Source of the DNA: Kineococcus endophyticus
Lineage (GTDB): Bacteria > Actinomycetota > Actinomycetes > Actinomycetales > Kineococcaceae
Direction of reading: 5' to 3'
DNA length: 60,874 nt
Assembly: GCF_040796495.1 (NCBI RefSeq)
Contig: NZ_JBFNQN010000021.1
Coordinates: 1 to 60,874 of the forward strand
Below, piece after piece: positions 54,453-60,874 of the stretch. Positions within the stretch are counted from its first letter, which is position 1, and each line of letters begins with the position of its first letter. The notes below the pieces were generated by a model. That model had not been told where the DNA came from. It made no database searches and was given only the letters and a program-made list of their open reading frames with translations. The position numbers and the translations under genes were made by a program.

Positions 54453-55247
54453 GTGGCCCAGCTCCTGGTCCTGACCAACGCCCTCGCGCCGTCCACCGAG
54501 GTCCTGCCCGCGCTCGGCCTGCTGCCGCACAGCGTCCGGGTCCTGCCGGCCGAGGCCTCGGTGCTGGTCGACGAGCCCACCGCCGACGCCGTCCTGGTCG
54601 ACGGCCGCCGCGAGCTCGCCGCCGCCCGCTCGCTGTGCCGCCTGCTGCGGACGACGGGCCTGTCACAGCCGTTGCTGCTCGTCGTCACCGAGGGCGGGAT
54701 GGCGGTCGTGGCGGCGGACTGGGGCGCCGACGACATCGTCCTGGACACGTGCGGCCCCGCCGAGCTCGACGCCCGCCTGCGGCTGGCCGCCGGACGCCTG
54801 CGCCGGCCCGCGGAGGACCCCGAGGACGGCTCGTCCGTCGAGATCCGCGCCGGTGACGTCGTCATCGACGAGGCGGCGTACTCCGCCCGGGTCCGGGGCC
54901 GCCAGCTCGACCTCACGTACAAGGAGTTCGAGCTGCTCAAGCACCTCGCCCAGCACCCCGGCCGCGTGTTCACGCGGGCCCAGCTGCTGCAGGAGGTCTG
55001 GGGCTACGACTACTTCGGGGGCACGCGCACCGTCGACGTCCACGTCCGGCGGCTGCGGGCCAAGCTCGGTCCCGAGCACGAGAACGCCATCGGCACGGTG
55101 CGCAACGTGGGGTACCGCTTCGTCTCCTCCGGCCGCGACCTCGAGGACGGGCTGGGCGCCGGCGACGAGCCGGTCGAGGAGTCCGTCCCGGGCCCCGCGG
55201 ACGTGCCCGCCGAGGCGTCCGCGGCCGACGCGGCGCGACGCTCGTGA
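54453..55247 (+). CDS. GlnR-like orphan response regulator
   Basis: A 264-residue OmpR-type regulator. The receiver-like domain keeps D50 ([19 protein letters not shown]), but the N-terminal acidic pair is missing (LVLTNA), so classical phosphorylation is unlikely; this is typical of GlnR. The winged helix contains [33 protein letters not shown] and [16 protein letters not shown]. GlnR controls nitrogen assimilation in actinobacteria. The position directly before mshD matches Mycobacterium tuberculosis Rv0818-Rv0819. The C-terminal 35 residues are acidic. A TAGTCT box lies about 105 nt upstream, implying a leadered message. Confidence 0.85.
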   Translation: MAQLLVLTNALAPSTEVLPALGLLPHSVRVLPAEASVLVDEPTADAVLVDGRRELAAARSLCRLLRTTGLSQPLLLVVTEGGMAVVAADWGADDIVLDTCGPAELDARLRLAAGRLRRPAEDPEDGSSVEIRAGDVVIDEAAYSARVRGRQLDLTYKEFELLKHLAQHPGRVFTRAQLLQEVWGYDYFGGTRTVDVHVRRLRAKLGPEHENAIGTVRNVGYRFVSSGRDLEDGLGAGDEPVEESVPGPADVPAEASAADAARRS

Positions 55248-56140
55248 CGGAGCCTGGGGGCCTGGACGAGGAGGACCGCCGCCGGGTCCTCGACCTGGCC
55301 GCGGCCGCCTCCCGGACCGACGGTGCGACGTCCCTGTCCGAGGACGCCGAGCTGCGCCTGGCCCGCGGCACCGGCGACTCCCCCGCCGTCCACCACCTGC
55401 TGCGCCGCGGCGGGGACGGGGCGCTGGCGGGGTACGCGCAGCTCGCGGGGACGCCCGACGCCCTCGAGGGCGAGCTGGTCGTCCACCCCGACCACCGCCG
55501 CCACGGCCACGGCACCGCGCTGCTCACCGAGGTCGAGCACCTCGCCGCCGGCGCACCGGTGCGCCTGTGGTCGCACGGCGACACCCCGGGCGCGGCCGCC
55601 CTGGCCGACCGGCACGGCTGGCGCCGGGTGCGGGAGCTGCTGCGCCTGGAACGCCCCACCGCGGGCCTGGCCGACCTCGAGGTCCCGGCCCTGCCCGACG
55701 GCGTGCACGTGCGTCCGTTCGTGCCGGGGGCCGACGACGCGGCCTGGGTCGCCGTCAACGCCGCGGCCTTCGCCTCGCACCCCGAGCAGGGCCGCTGGAC
55801 GGTGGAGGACCTGCGCGCCCGGCTGGGCGAGGCGTGGTTCGACCCGGAGCTGCTGCTGCTCGCCGAGGGGCCCGCGGGCGTCCTGGGGTTCTGCTGGATG
55901 AAGGTCGAGGCGGGCCACGGCGAGCTGTACGTCCTGGGCGTCGCCCCCGGCCACGCCGGCGCGGGCCTCGGCCGCGCCCTGCTCGTGCGCGGGTTGCGGG
56001 CCGTGGCGCAGGACCCCGCACCGCCGGCCCTCGTCGACCTCTACGTCGACGGGGACAACGTGCCTGCCCTGCGCCTGTACGCCCGCCTGGGGTTCGAGCG
56101 CGCGGCCGTCGACGTGCAGTACGCCTCCCCCACCGTCTGA
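55244..56140 (+). CDS. mshD: Mycothiol synthase MshD
   Basis: Last step of mycothiol synthesis: acetylates the cysteine amine of Cys-GlcN-inositol using acetyl-CoA. The 298-residue protein has two GNAT domains. The first contains [16 protein letters not shown]; the second contains [27 protein letters not shown] and the CoA loop [18 protein letters not shown]. It ends with [18 protein letters not shown]. The GTG start overlaps the GlnR-like stop by 4 nt. With mshA at 41835, two of the four dedicated steps are in this window. Confidence 0.93.
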   Translation: MTEPGGLDEEDRRRVLDLAAAASRTDGATSLSEDAELRLARGTGDSPAVHHLLRRGGDGALAGYAQLAGTPDALEGELVVHPDHRRHGHGTALLTEVEHLAAGAPVRLWSHGDTPGAAALADRHGWRRVRELLRLERPTAGLADLEVPALPDGVHVRPFVPGADDAAWVAVNAAAFASHPEQGRWTVEDLRARLGEAWFDPELLLLAEGPAGVLGFCWMKVEAGHGELYVLGVAPGHAGAGLGRALLVRGLRAVAQDPAPPALVDLYVDGDNVPALRLYARLGFERAAVDVQYASPTV

Positions 56141-56152
56141 CCCGCCGGGACA

Positions 56153-56185
56153 GTTCACCGGCCGTTCGCCGACCGTTCGCGCGGC
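56153..56185 (+). promoter_or_regulatory. Candidate PHO box upstream of ppk
   Basis: Three contiguous 11-nt direct repeats: GTTCACCGGCC, GTTCGCCGACC, GTTCGCGCGGC. They fit RegX3/PhoP binding units and end 61 nt before the ppk start. Confidence 0.65.
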
Positions 56186-56246
56186 CGTCCACAGCGGGTG
56201 GCCGTCCGCCGCGGCAGGGACCGGGCCCGGTGGCAGACTGATCGCC

Positions 56247-58400
56247 ATGACGGCCACGACACCTCTCCCCGCTGTGACACCGGTCGAGGAGACCGTCGAC
56301 CTGCCCGAGGACCGCTTCGCCGACCGCGAGGTGTCGTGGCTGGCGTTCAACGAGCGCGTCCTGCAGCTCGCGGAGGACCCCTCGACCCACCTGCTGGAGC
56401 GGGCGCGGTTCCTGTCGATCTTCACGAACAACCTCGACGAGTTCTTCATGGTCCGCGTCGCGGGCCTCAAGCGCCGCATCGCCACCGGCCTGGCCGTGAC
56501 GGCCGCGAGCGGCCTGGAACCCCGCGAGGTCCTGGACGCCATCGCCGTCCGCGCGCACGAGCTGACCGAACGGCACGCCGACGTCTTCCTGCGCTCGGTG
56601 CGGCCCGCGCTGGCCGAGGCGGGCATCACCATCGTCCGCTGGGACGAGCTGGCCCAGAGCGAGCAGGTGCGCCTGCACGGGTTCTTCCGGGACATGGTGT
56701 TCCCGGTGCTGACCCCGCTGGCCGTCGACCCGGCGCACCCCTTCCCCTACATCTCGGGCCTGTCCCTGAACCTCGCGGTCGTCGTGCGCAACCCCACGAC
56801 GGACAAGGAGCACTTCGCCCGCGTCAAGGTGCCGCCGCTGCTGCCGCGGTTCGTCGCCGTCGAGGCCGCCGACGGGGCCGACCCGCGCTCGGCGCGCTTC
56901 GTCCCGCTCGAGGACGTCATCGCCGAACACCTCGACCAGCTGTTCCCGGGCATGGAGGTCGTGCAGCACCACACCTTCCGCGTGACCCGCAACGAGGACC
57001 TCGAGGTCGAGGAGGACGACGCCGAGAACCTGCTGCAGGCGCTGGAGAAGGAACTGCTGCGCCGCCGCTTCGGCCCCGCCGTCCGCCTCGAGGTCGCCTC
57101 CGACATCGCCCCCGAGGTGCGCGAACTGCTGGTGCGCGAACTCGGCGTGCACGAGCAGGAGGTCTACGAACTCCCCGAACCCCTGGACCTGCGCGGGCTC
57201 GGCGACATCGCCGACCTGGACCGGCCGGAGCTGAAGTTCCCGAAGTTCGTCGCCCGCACCCACCGCGACCTCACCGACGGCGCCGAGACGGCGAAGCCGT
57301 CCGACCTGTTCGCGGCCATCCGCAACCGCGACGTGCTGCTGCACCACCCCTACGACTCGTTCTCCACGAGCGTGCAGGCCTTCCTCGAGCAGGCCGCGGC
57401 CGACCCGAAGGTCCTGGCCATCAAGCAGACGCTCTACCGCACCTCGGGCGACTCCCCCATCGTCGACGCCCTCATCGACGCCGCCGAGGCCGGCAAGCAG
57501 GTCCTCGCCCTCGTCGAGATCAAGGCCCGGTTCGACGAGCAGGCCAACATCAGCTGGGCGCGCAAGCTCGAACAGGCCGGGGTGCACGTGGTCTACGGCC
57601 TCGTGGGGCTGAAGACGCACGCCAAGCTCAGCCTCGTCGTGCGGCAGGAGCAGGGCGGCCTGCGGCGCTACTGCCACGTCGGGACGGGGAACTACAACCC
57701 CAAGACGGCGCGCCTGTACGAGGACATGGGGTTGCTGACCGACGACCCGCAGGTCGGCGAGGACCTCACCCGCCTGTTCAACCAGCTCTCCGGCTACGCG
57801 CCGAAGACGGCGTACAAGCGGCTGCTCGTCGCCCCGCGCTCGCTGCGGACCGGCCTCATCGACCGGATCGACCGCGAGATCGACAACGCCCGTCAGGGTC
57901 TGCCGGCCGGGGTCAAGATCAAGGTGAACTCCATCGTCGACGAGGGGATCATCGACGCGCTCTACCGCGCCTCGGCGGCCGGCGTCCCGGTCGACGTCGT
58001 CGTGCGCGGCATCTGCGCCCTCAAGCCGGGGGTCCCCGGTCTGTCCGAGACGATCCGGGTGCGCAGCATCCTCGGCCGCTTCCTCGAGCACAGCCGCATC
58101 TTCTGGTTCGCCTCCGCGGGCGAGCCGGTCGTCATGATCGGCAGCGCGGACATGATGCACCGCAACCTCGACCGCCGCGTCGAGGCCGTCGTGCGGCTGT
58201 CCGACCCCCGCCACGTCCGGGAGATCTCGCTGCTGCTGGACGACTGCATGGCCGACACCACGAGTTCCTGGCACCTGGGCTCCGACGGGACGTGGACGCG
58301 CCACCACCTCGACTCCGAGGGAGAACCCCTGCGCGACCTGCAGGAGCACATCATCGCCACCCGGCCCGGCCGCCGCCCCACCGCACGTCGTCGTCGGTGA
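56247..58400 (+). CDS. ppk: Polyphosphate kinase 1
   Basis: Polymerises the ATP gamma-phosphate into inorganic polyphosphate, a phosphate store. The 717-residue protein has the N-terminal helical domain ([18 protein letters not shown]), the H domain ([12 protein letters not shown]) and two phospholipase-D-like C-terminal domains. The phosphohistidine is in [11 protein letters not shown], with [15 protein letters not shown] after it; the second histidine is in [10 protein letters not shown]. The ATG at 56247 follows CAGACT by seven bases, a weak leaderless box. Three PHO-box-like repeats lie upstream. It is coupled to the mutT1-like gene. Confidence 0.95.
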   Translation: MTATTPLPAVTPVEETVDLPEDRFADREVSWLAFNERVLQLAEDPSTHLLERARFLSIFTNNLDEFFMVRVAGLKRRIATGLAVTAASGLEPREVLDAIAVRAHELTERHADVFLRSVRPALAEAGITIVRWDELAQSEQVRLHGFFRDMVFPVLTPLAVDPAHPFPYISGLSLNLAVVVRNPTTDKEHFARVKVPPLLPRFVAVEAADGADPRSARFVPLEDVIAEHLDQLFPGMEVVQHHTFRVTRNEDLEVEEDDAENLLQALEKELLRRRFGPAVRLEVASDIAPEVRELLVRELGVHEQEVYELPEPLDLRGLGDIADLDRPELKFPKFVARTHRDLTDGAETAKPSDLFAAIRNRDVLLHHPYDSFSTSVQAFLEQAAADPKVLAIKQTLYRTSGDSPIVDALIDAAEAGKQVLALVEIKARFDEQANISWARKLEQAGVHVVYGLVGLKTHAKLSLVVRQEQGGLRRYCHVGTGNYNPKTARLYEDMGLLTDDPQVGEDLTRLFNQLSGYAPKTAYKRLLVAPRSLRTGLIDRIDREIDNARQGLPAGVKIKVNSIVDEGIIDALYRASAAGVPVDVVVRGICALKPGVPGLSETIRVRSILGRFLEHSRIFWFASAGEPVVMIGSADMMHRNLDRRVEAVVRLSDPRHVREISLLLDDCMADTTSSWHLGSDGTWTRHHLDSEGEPLRDLQEHIIATRPGRRPTARRRR

Positions 58401-59437
58401 CTCCGCCCAGGACCGCCACCCGGCCGCCGGCCCCCGACCGGGCCGTGGACCGAGCCGTCGACCGAGCCGTGGACCGAGCCGTGGACGTGGAGGCGGCGGG
58501 ATGCGTCGTCGTCCGCGCCGGGCAGGCGGGGCCGGAGGTCCTGCTCGTGCACCGGCCCGCGACCGCGACGCGGACCGCGGACTGGTCCTGGCCCAAGGGC
58601 AAGCTCGACGCCGGGGAGCACCCCGCCGTCGCCGCCGTCCGCGAGACCGCGGAGGAGACGGGCCTGCGCGTCCACCTCGGCGTCCCGCTGCCCGAGCAGC
58701 GCTACCAGGTGCCCGGCGCCGGTCCGGACGGGGTGCACAAGCGCGTGCGCTACTGGCTGGCGCGCGCCGCCGGCCCCGCCGACGAGGACGTGTTCGAGCC
58801 GGCCGACGCCGGCGAGATCACCGAGGTCGGCTGGTTCGACCGGGACGCGGCCCGGGACCTGCTGACGTACCCGGCCGACGTGGCGGTCCTCGACGCGGCG
58901 CTGCCGACGGACGAGCTCCCGCCGGTGACGTGGCCGCTGGTCGTGCTGCGGCACGCGCGGGCCGTCAAGCGCGTGGACTGGCCCGGTGGCGCCGACGGCG
59001 AGGCCTCCAGGCCGTTGCTGGACCGCGGGCACGCGCAGGCGCGCGACCTCGCTCCCCTGGTCGGCTGCTTCGACGTGCGGGCGCTCCTCACCTCGCCGTG
59101 GGCGCGGTGCGTGCAGACGGTGCTGCCCGCGGCCGAGCTGACGGGGTTGCCGGTGCAGGAGGAGCCCGCGCTGACCGAGCACGCGTTCCGGGACGACCCC
59201 GACGGGTCGGCGGCCGTGGTGTCGCGCCTGCTGGAGGCTGCGCGGCCGGTGGTCGTGTGCTCGCACGGCCCCGTGCTGCCCCACCTGCAGGAGGTCCTCG
59301 CGCGGCGCACGACGGACCCCGCCCTGACCGCGCGGGTGACGGCGAAGCTCGACAAGGCCGCGCTCGTGGTGGCCCACCTGACGTCCACGGGCCCCGGCAC
59401 CGCAACCCTCGTCGCCGTCGAGCGCCACGAGTTCTGA
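58397..59437 (+). CDS. MutT1-like NUDIX hydrolase with histidine-phosphatase domain
   Basis: A 346-residue two-domain enzyme. The NUDIX domain (about 35-165) contains [18 protein letters not shown] and RETAEETGL, a complete nudix box. The C-terminal domain (about 180-340) is a histidine phosphatase with [10 protein letters not shown] and the second histidine in [11 protein letters not shown]. Mycobacterial MutT1, also next to ppk, hydrolyses 8-oxo-GTP/dGTP and diadenosine polyphosphates. The GTG start overlaps the ppk stop. The first 30 residues contain four tandem RAVD units encoded by a 12-bp repeat. Confidence 0.9.
   Translation: MTPPRTATRPPAPDRAVDRAVDRAVDRAVDVEAAGCVVVRAGQAGPEVLLVHRPATATRTADWSWPKGKLDAGEHPAVAAVRETAEETGLRVHLGVPLPEQRYQVPGAGPDGVHKRVRYWLARAAGPADEDVFEPADAGEITEVGWFDRDAARDLLTYPADVAVLDAALPTDELPPVTWPLVVLRHARAVKRVDWPGGADGEASRPLLDRGHAQARDLAPLVGCFDVRALLTSPWARCVQTVLPAAELTGLPVQEEPALTEHAFRDDPDGSAAVVSRLLEAARPVVVCSHGPVLPHLQEVLARRTTDPALTARVTAKLDKAALVVAHLTSTGPGTATLVAVERHEF
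58439..58486 (+). repeat. Four 12-bp tandem repeats inside the mutT1-like gene
   Basis: The unit CGAGCCGTGGAC is repeated four times with single-base differences and stays in frame, encoding RAVD four times. Copy number could vary between strains. Confidence 0.8.
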
Positions 59438-59481
59438 ACCAGCGCAACGCATGTGGACCTGGGAGCCACCCGAACGGCCCA

Positions 59482-59503
59482 GTTCACCTCACGGTCACGG
59501 TGC
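59482..59503 (+). promoter_or_regulatory. Candidate PHO box 1 upstream of pstS
   Basis: Two 11-nt units, GTTCACCTCAC and GGTCACGGTGC, in direct repeat. Confidence 0.6.
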
Positions 59504-59536
59504 AGCCCATGACCGGTCCACGACCGGACGTTCCGG

Positions 59537-59558
59537 GTTCACGTCCCGTTCACCTGTG
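59537..59558 (+). promoter_or_regulatory. Candidate PHO box 2 upstream of pstS
   Basis: Two contiguous 11-nt units, GTTCACGTCCC and GTTCACCTGTG, starting 55 nt (five units) after box 1, so both fall on the same helical register. Confidence 0.7.
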
Positions 59559-59671
59559 ACGCCGAACCCCGTCACACAACGCCTCTACCGTCCGGAACGA
59601 CCGAGGCGTTGCGCCCGGTCCGAACAGGCCGGGAGTCCTCCGGCCGGCGACGATCCTCGAAAGGGACCGAA

Positions 59672-60787
59672 GTGACGTTCTGGAAGTCCTCCCGCCTCAT
59701 CGGCATCGCTGCTGTCGGTGTCCTCGCCCTGGCCGGCTGCGGATCCGACAACAACACGACCACCCCGGGCGGGAGCGCGTCGTCCTCCGGCGGCGCGTCT
59801 GCGGCGTCCATCGACTGCAAGCCCGGCACGCTGAACGGTGAGGGTTCGAGCGCGCAGAAGAACGCGATCGACCAGGCCATCCAGCAGGGCTACCTGGCGC
59901 AGTGCTCCGACGCGCAGATCAACTACAACGCGACGGGTTCCGGCGCGGGCCGCAAGCAGTTCACCTCCGGCCAGGTCGACTGGGCCGGCTCGGACTCCGC
60001 CCTGAAGGACGAGGAGCGCGCCGCCGCGACGGCCCGCTGCGAGGGCAACGAGGCGTGGGACCTGCCGATGGTCGCCGGCCCCATCGCCATCGCCTACAAG
60101 CTCGACGGCGTCACCGACCTCACGCTCAACGGCGAAGTCGCCGCCAAGATCTTCCAGGGCCAGATCACCTCCTGGGACGACGCGGCCATCAAGGCGCTGA
60201 ACCCGAACGCGACGCTGCCCAGCACCCCGATCAGCGTGTTCTTCCGCACCGGTGGTTCCGGCACGACGGAGAACTTCACCAAGTACCTGCACGCGGTCGC
60301 GCCGGACGCCTGGACGGCCGAAGGCGCGCAGGAGTGGGCCGGCAAGGGCGAGGGCCGCGAGGGTTCGGCCGGTGTCGCGCAGGCCGTCGCCGGCGCCTCC
60401 GGCGGGATCACCTACGTCGAGTGGTCCTACGCGCAGGACAACAAGCTGTCCGTCGCCAAGATCGACAACGGCTCCGGCGCCGTCGAGCTGACCGGGGAGT
60501 CGGCCGGCAAGACCATCGCCACCGCGACGCAGACCGGCCAGGGCAACGACCTGGCGCTGAAGATCGACTACGCGACGAAGGAGTCGGGCGCCTACCCGAT
60601 CGTCCTCGTCACCTACGAGATCGTCTGCTCGAAGGGCCTGGACGCCGAGAAGACCGCGCTGCTGAAGTCCTTCCTCACGTACTTCGCCGAGGACGAGACC
60701 CAGGCCGGCCTGCAGGAGATCGGCTACGCTCCGCTGCCCAGCGAGGTCTCCGAGAAGGTGCGCACGGCCATCGCGGCCATCGCCTGA
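59672..60787 (+). CDS. pstS: Phosphate ABC transporter substrate-binding lipoprotein PstS
   Basis: Captures phosphate outside the membrane for the Pst importer. The 371-residue lipoprotein has signal end VLALAGC (C23), then a Ser/Gly-rich linker. Phosphate-binding loops are visible: NGEGSSAQKNAI, NYNATGSGAGRKQF, WAGSDSAL and FFRTGGSGTTENF. The GTG start at 59672 has CGAAAGGGA upstream. Two candidate PHO boxes lie in the promoter region. The pstC gene would be expected next but the window ends 87 nt later. Confidence 0.95.
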   Translation: MTFWKSSRLIGIAAVGVLALAGCGSDNNTTTPGGSASSSGGASAASIDCKPGTLNGEGSSAQKNAIDQAIQQGYLAQCSDAQINYNATGSGAGRKQFTSGQVDWAGSDSALKDEERAAATARCEGNEAWDLPMVAGPIAIAYKLDGVTDLTLNGEVAAKIFQGQITSWDDAAIKALNPNATLPSTPISVFFRTGGSGTTENFTKYLHAVAPDAWTAEGAQEWAGKGEGREGSAGVAQAVAGASGGITYVEWSYAQDNKLSVAKIDNGSGAVELTGESAGKTIATATQTGQGNDLALKIDYATKESGAYPIVLVTYEIVCSKGLDAEKTALLKSFLTYFAEDETQAGLQEIGYAPLPSEVSEKVRTAIAAIA

Positions 60788-60826
60788 CCCGAGCCCGAAC
60801 GGCACGCAGCAGCACTGGACCGCAAC

Positions 60827-60843
60827 GGGGGGGGGGGGCCCCC
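60827..60843 (+). repeat. Homopolymer run G12C5 after pstS
   Basis: Twelve G followed by five C lie 40 nt after the pstS stop, just before the window ends. It could be a slippage-prone tract or an assembly artefact. Confidence 0.8.
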
Positions 60844-60874
60844 GCCCGCCGCAGCTATTACTGTTCGCCTCCAT

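Overview
The window is about 61 kb of very GC-rich DNA with mostly GTG starts, dense gene packing and many 4-nt stop/start overlaps. Mycothiol genes (mshA, mshD, and a mycothiol-dependent formaldehyde dehydrogenase), CarD, SenX3-RegX3, a GlnR-type regulator and an RsiG-type anti-sigma factor identify an actinobacterium. My best guess is a motile member of the Kineosporiales, such as Kineococcus; this is recognition, not a database result. The window opens inside an IS481-family transposase and ends just after pstS beside a run of 12 G, so it may be a complete assembly contig.

Layout. 1-127: end of an IS481-type element with its likely target site. 223-5742: Gfo/Idh/MocA oxidoreductase, a membrane-anchored Ser/Thr kinase, and the trehalose pair otsA-otsB. 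5874-16166: a carbohydrate locus that looks built for fucosylated glycans. It holds a GntR/FadR regulator, an L-fuconate dehydratase-like enzyme, a zinc alcohol dehydrogenase and a KduD-like dehydrogenase. Facing these is an operon of two ABC permeases, a binding lipoprotein and a cytoplasmic GH95 alpha-L-fucosidase. The locus has no ATPase; an orphan MsiK-type ATPase at 18449 probably powers it. 16407-18128: KhtU/KhtT-like cation/proton antiporter pair. 19629-24584: DUF4032 protein, sugar-nucleotide-type epimerase, MarR, and an amino-sugar kinase/SIS pair.

24625-35188: housekeeping genes carD-ispD-ispF and cysS-rlmB. These two blocks are separated by about 6 kb carrying mycothiol-dependent formaldehyde detoxification, a TetR-quinone reductase pair, an AI-2E family permease and an amidase with an extra NTF2-like N-terminal domain. 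35478-39918: two lipoproteins flanking senX3-regX3 and phoU. 39923-43127: a glycosyltransferase, gpmA and mshA. 43183-49686: methyltransferase, LacI and TetR regulators, esterase, dtd, small membrane proteins and a FUSC transporter. 49741-53311: MarR, RsiG, ygfZ, a Fur-type regulator, a nitrobindin-like protein and a 35-residue membrane peptide. 53396-60787: membrane protein, GlnR-like regulator, mshD, ppk, a mutT1-like hydrolase and pstS.

Three themes link the genes. First, phosphate: senX3-regX3, phoU, ppk and pstS are all here, and direct repeats of GTTCACC-type units in 11-nt register lie upstream of phoU/senX3, ppk and pstS. Second, mycothiol supply and use. Third, start-site architecture: at least twelve genes have a TANNNT box exactly 6 or 7 nt before the start codon, which predicts leaderless transcripts, and two coupled genes appear to start with CTG. 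I saw no tRNA, rRNA, CRISPR array or prophage.
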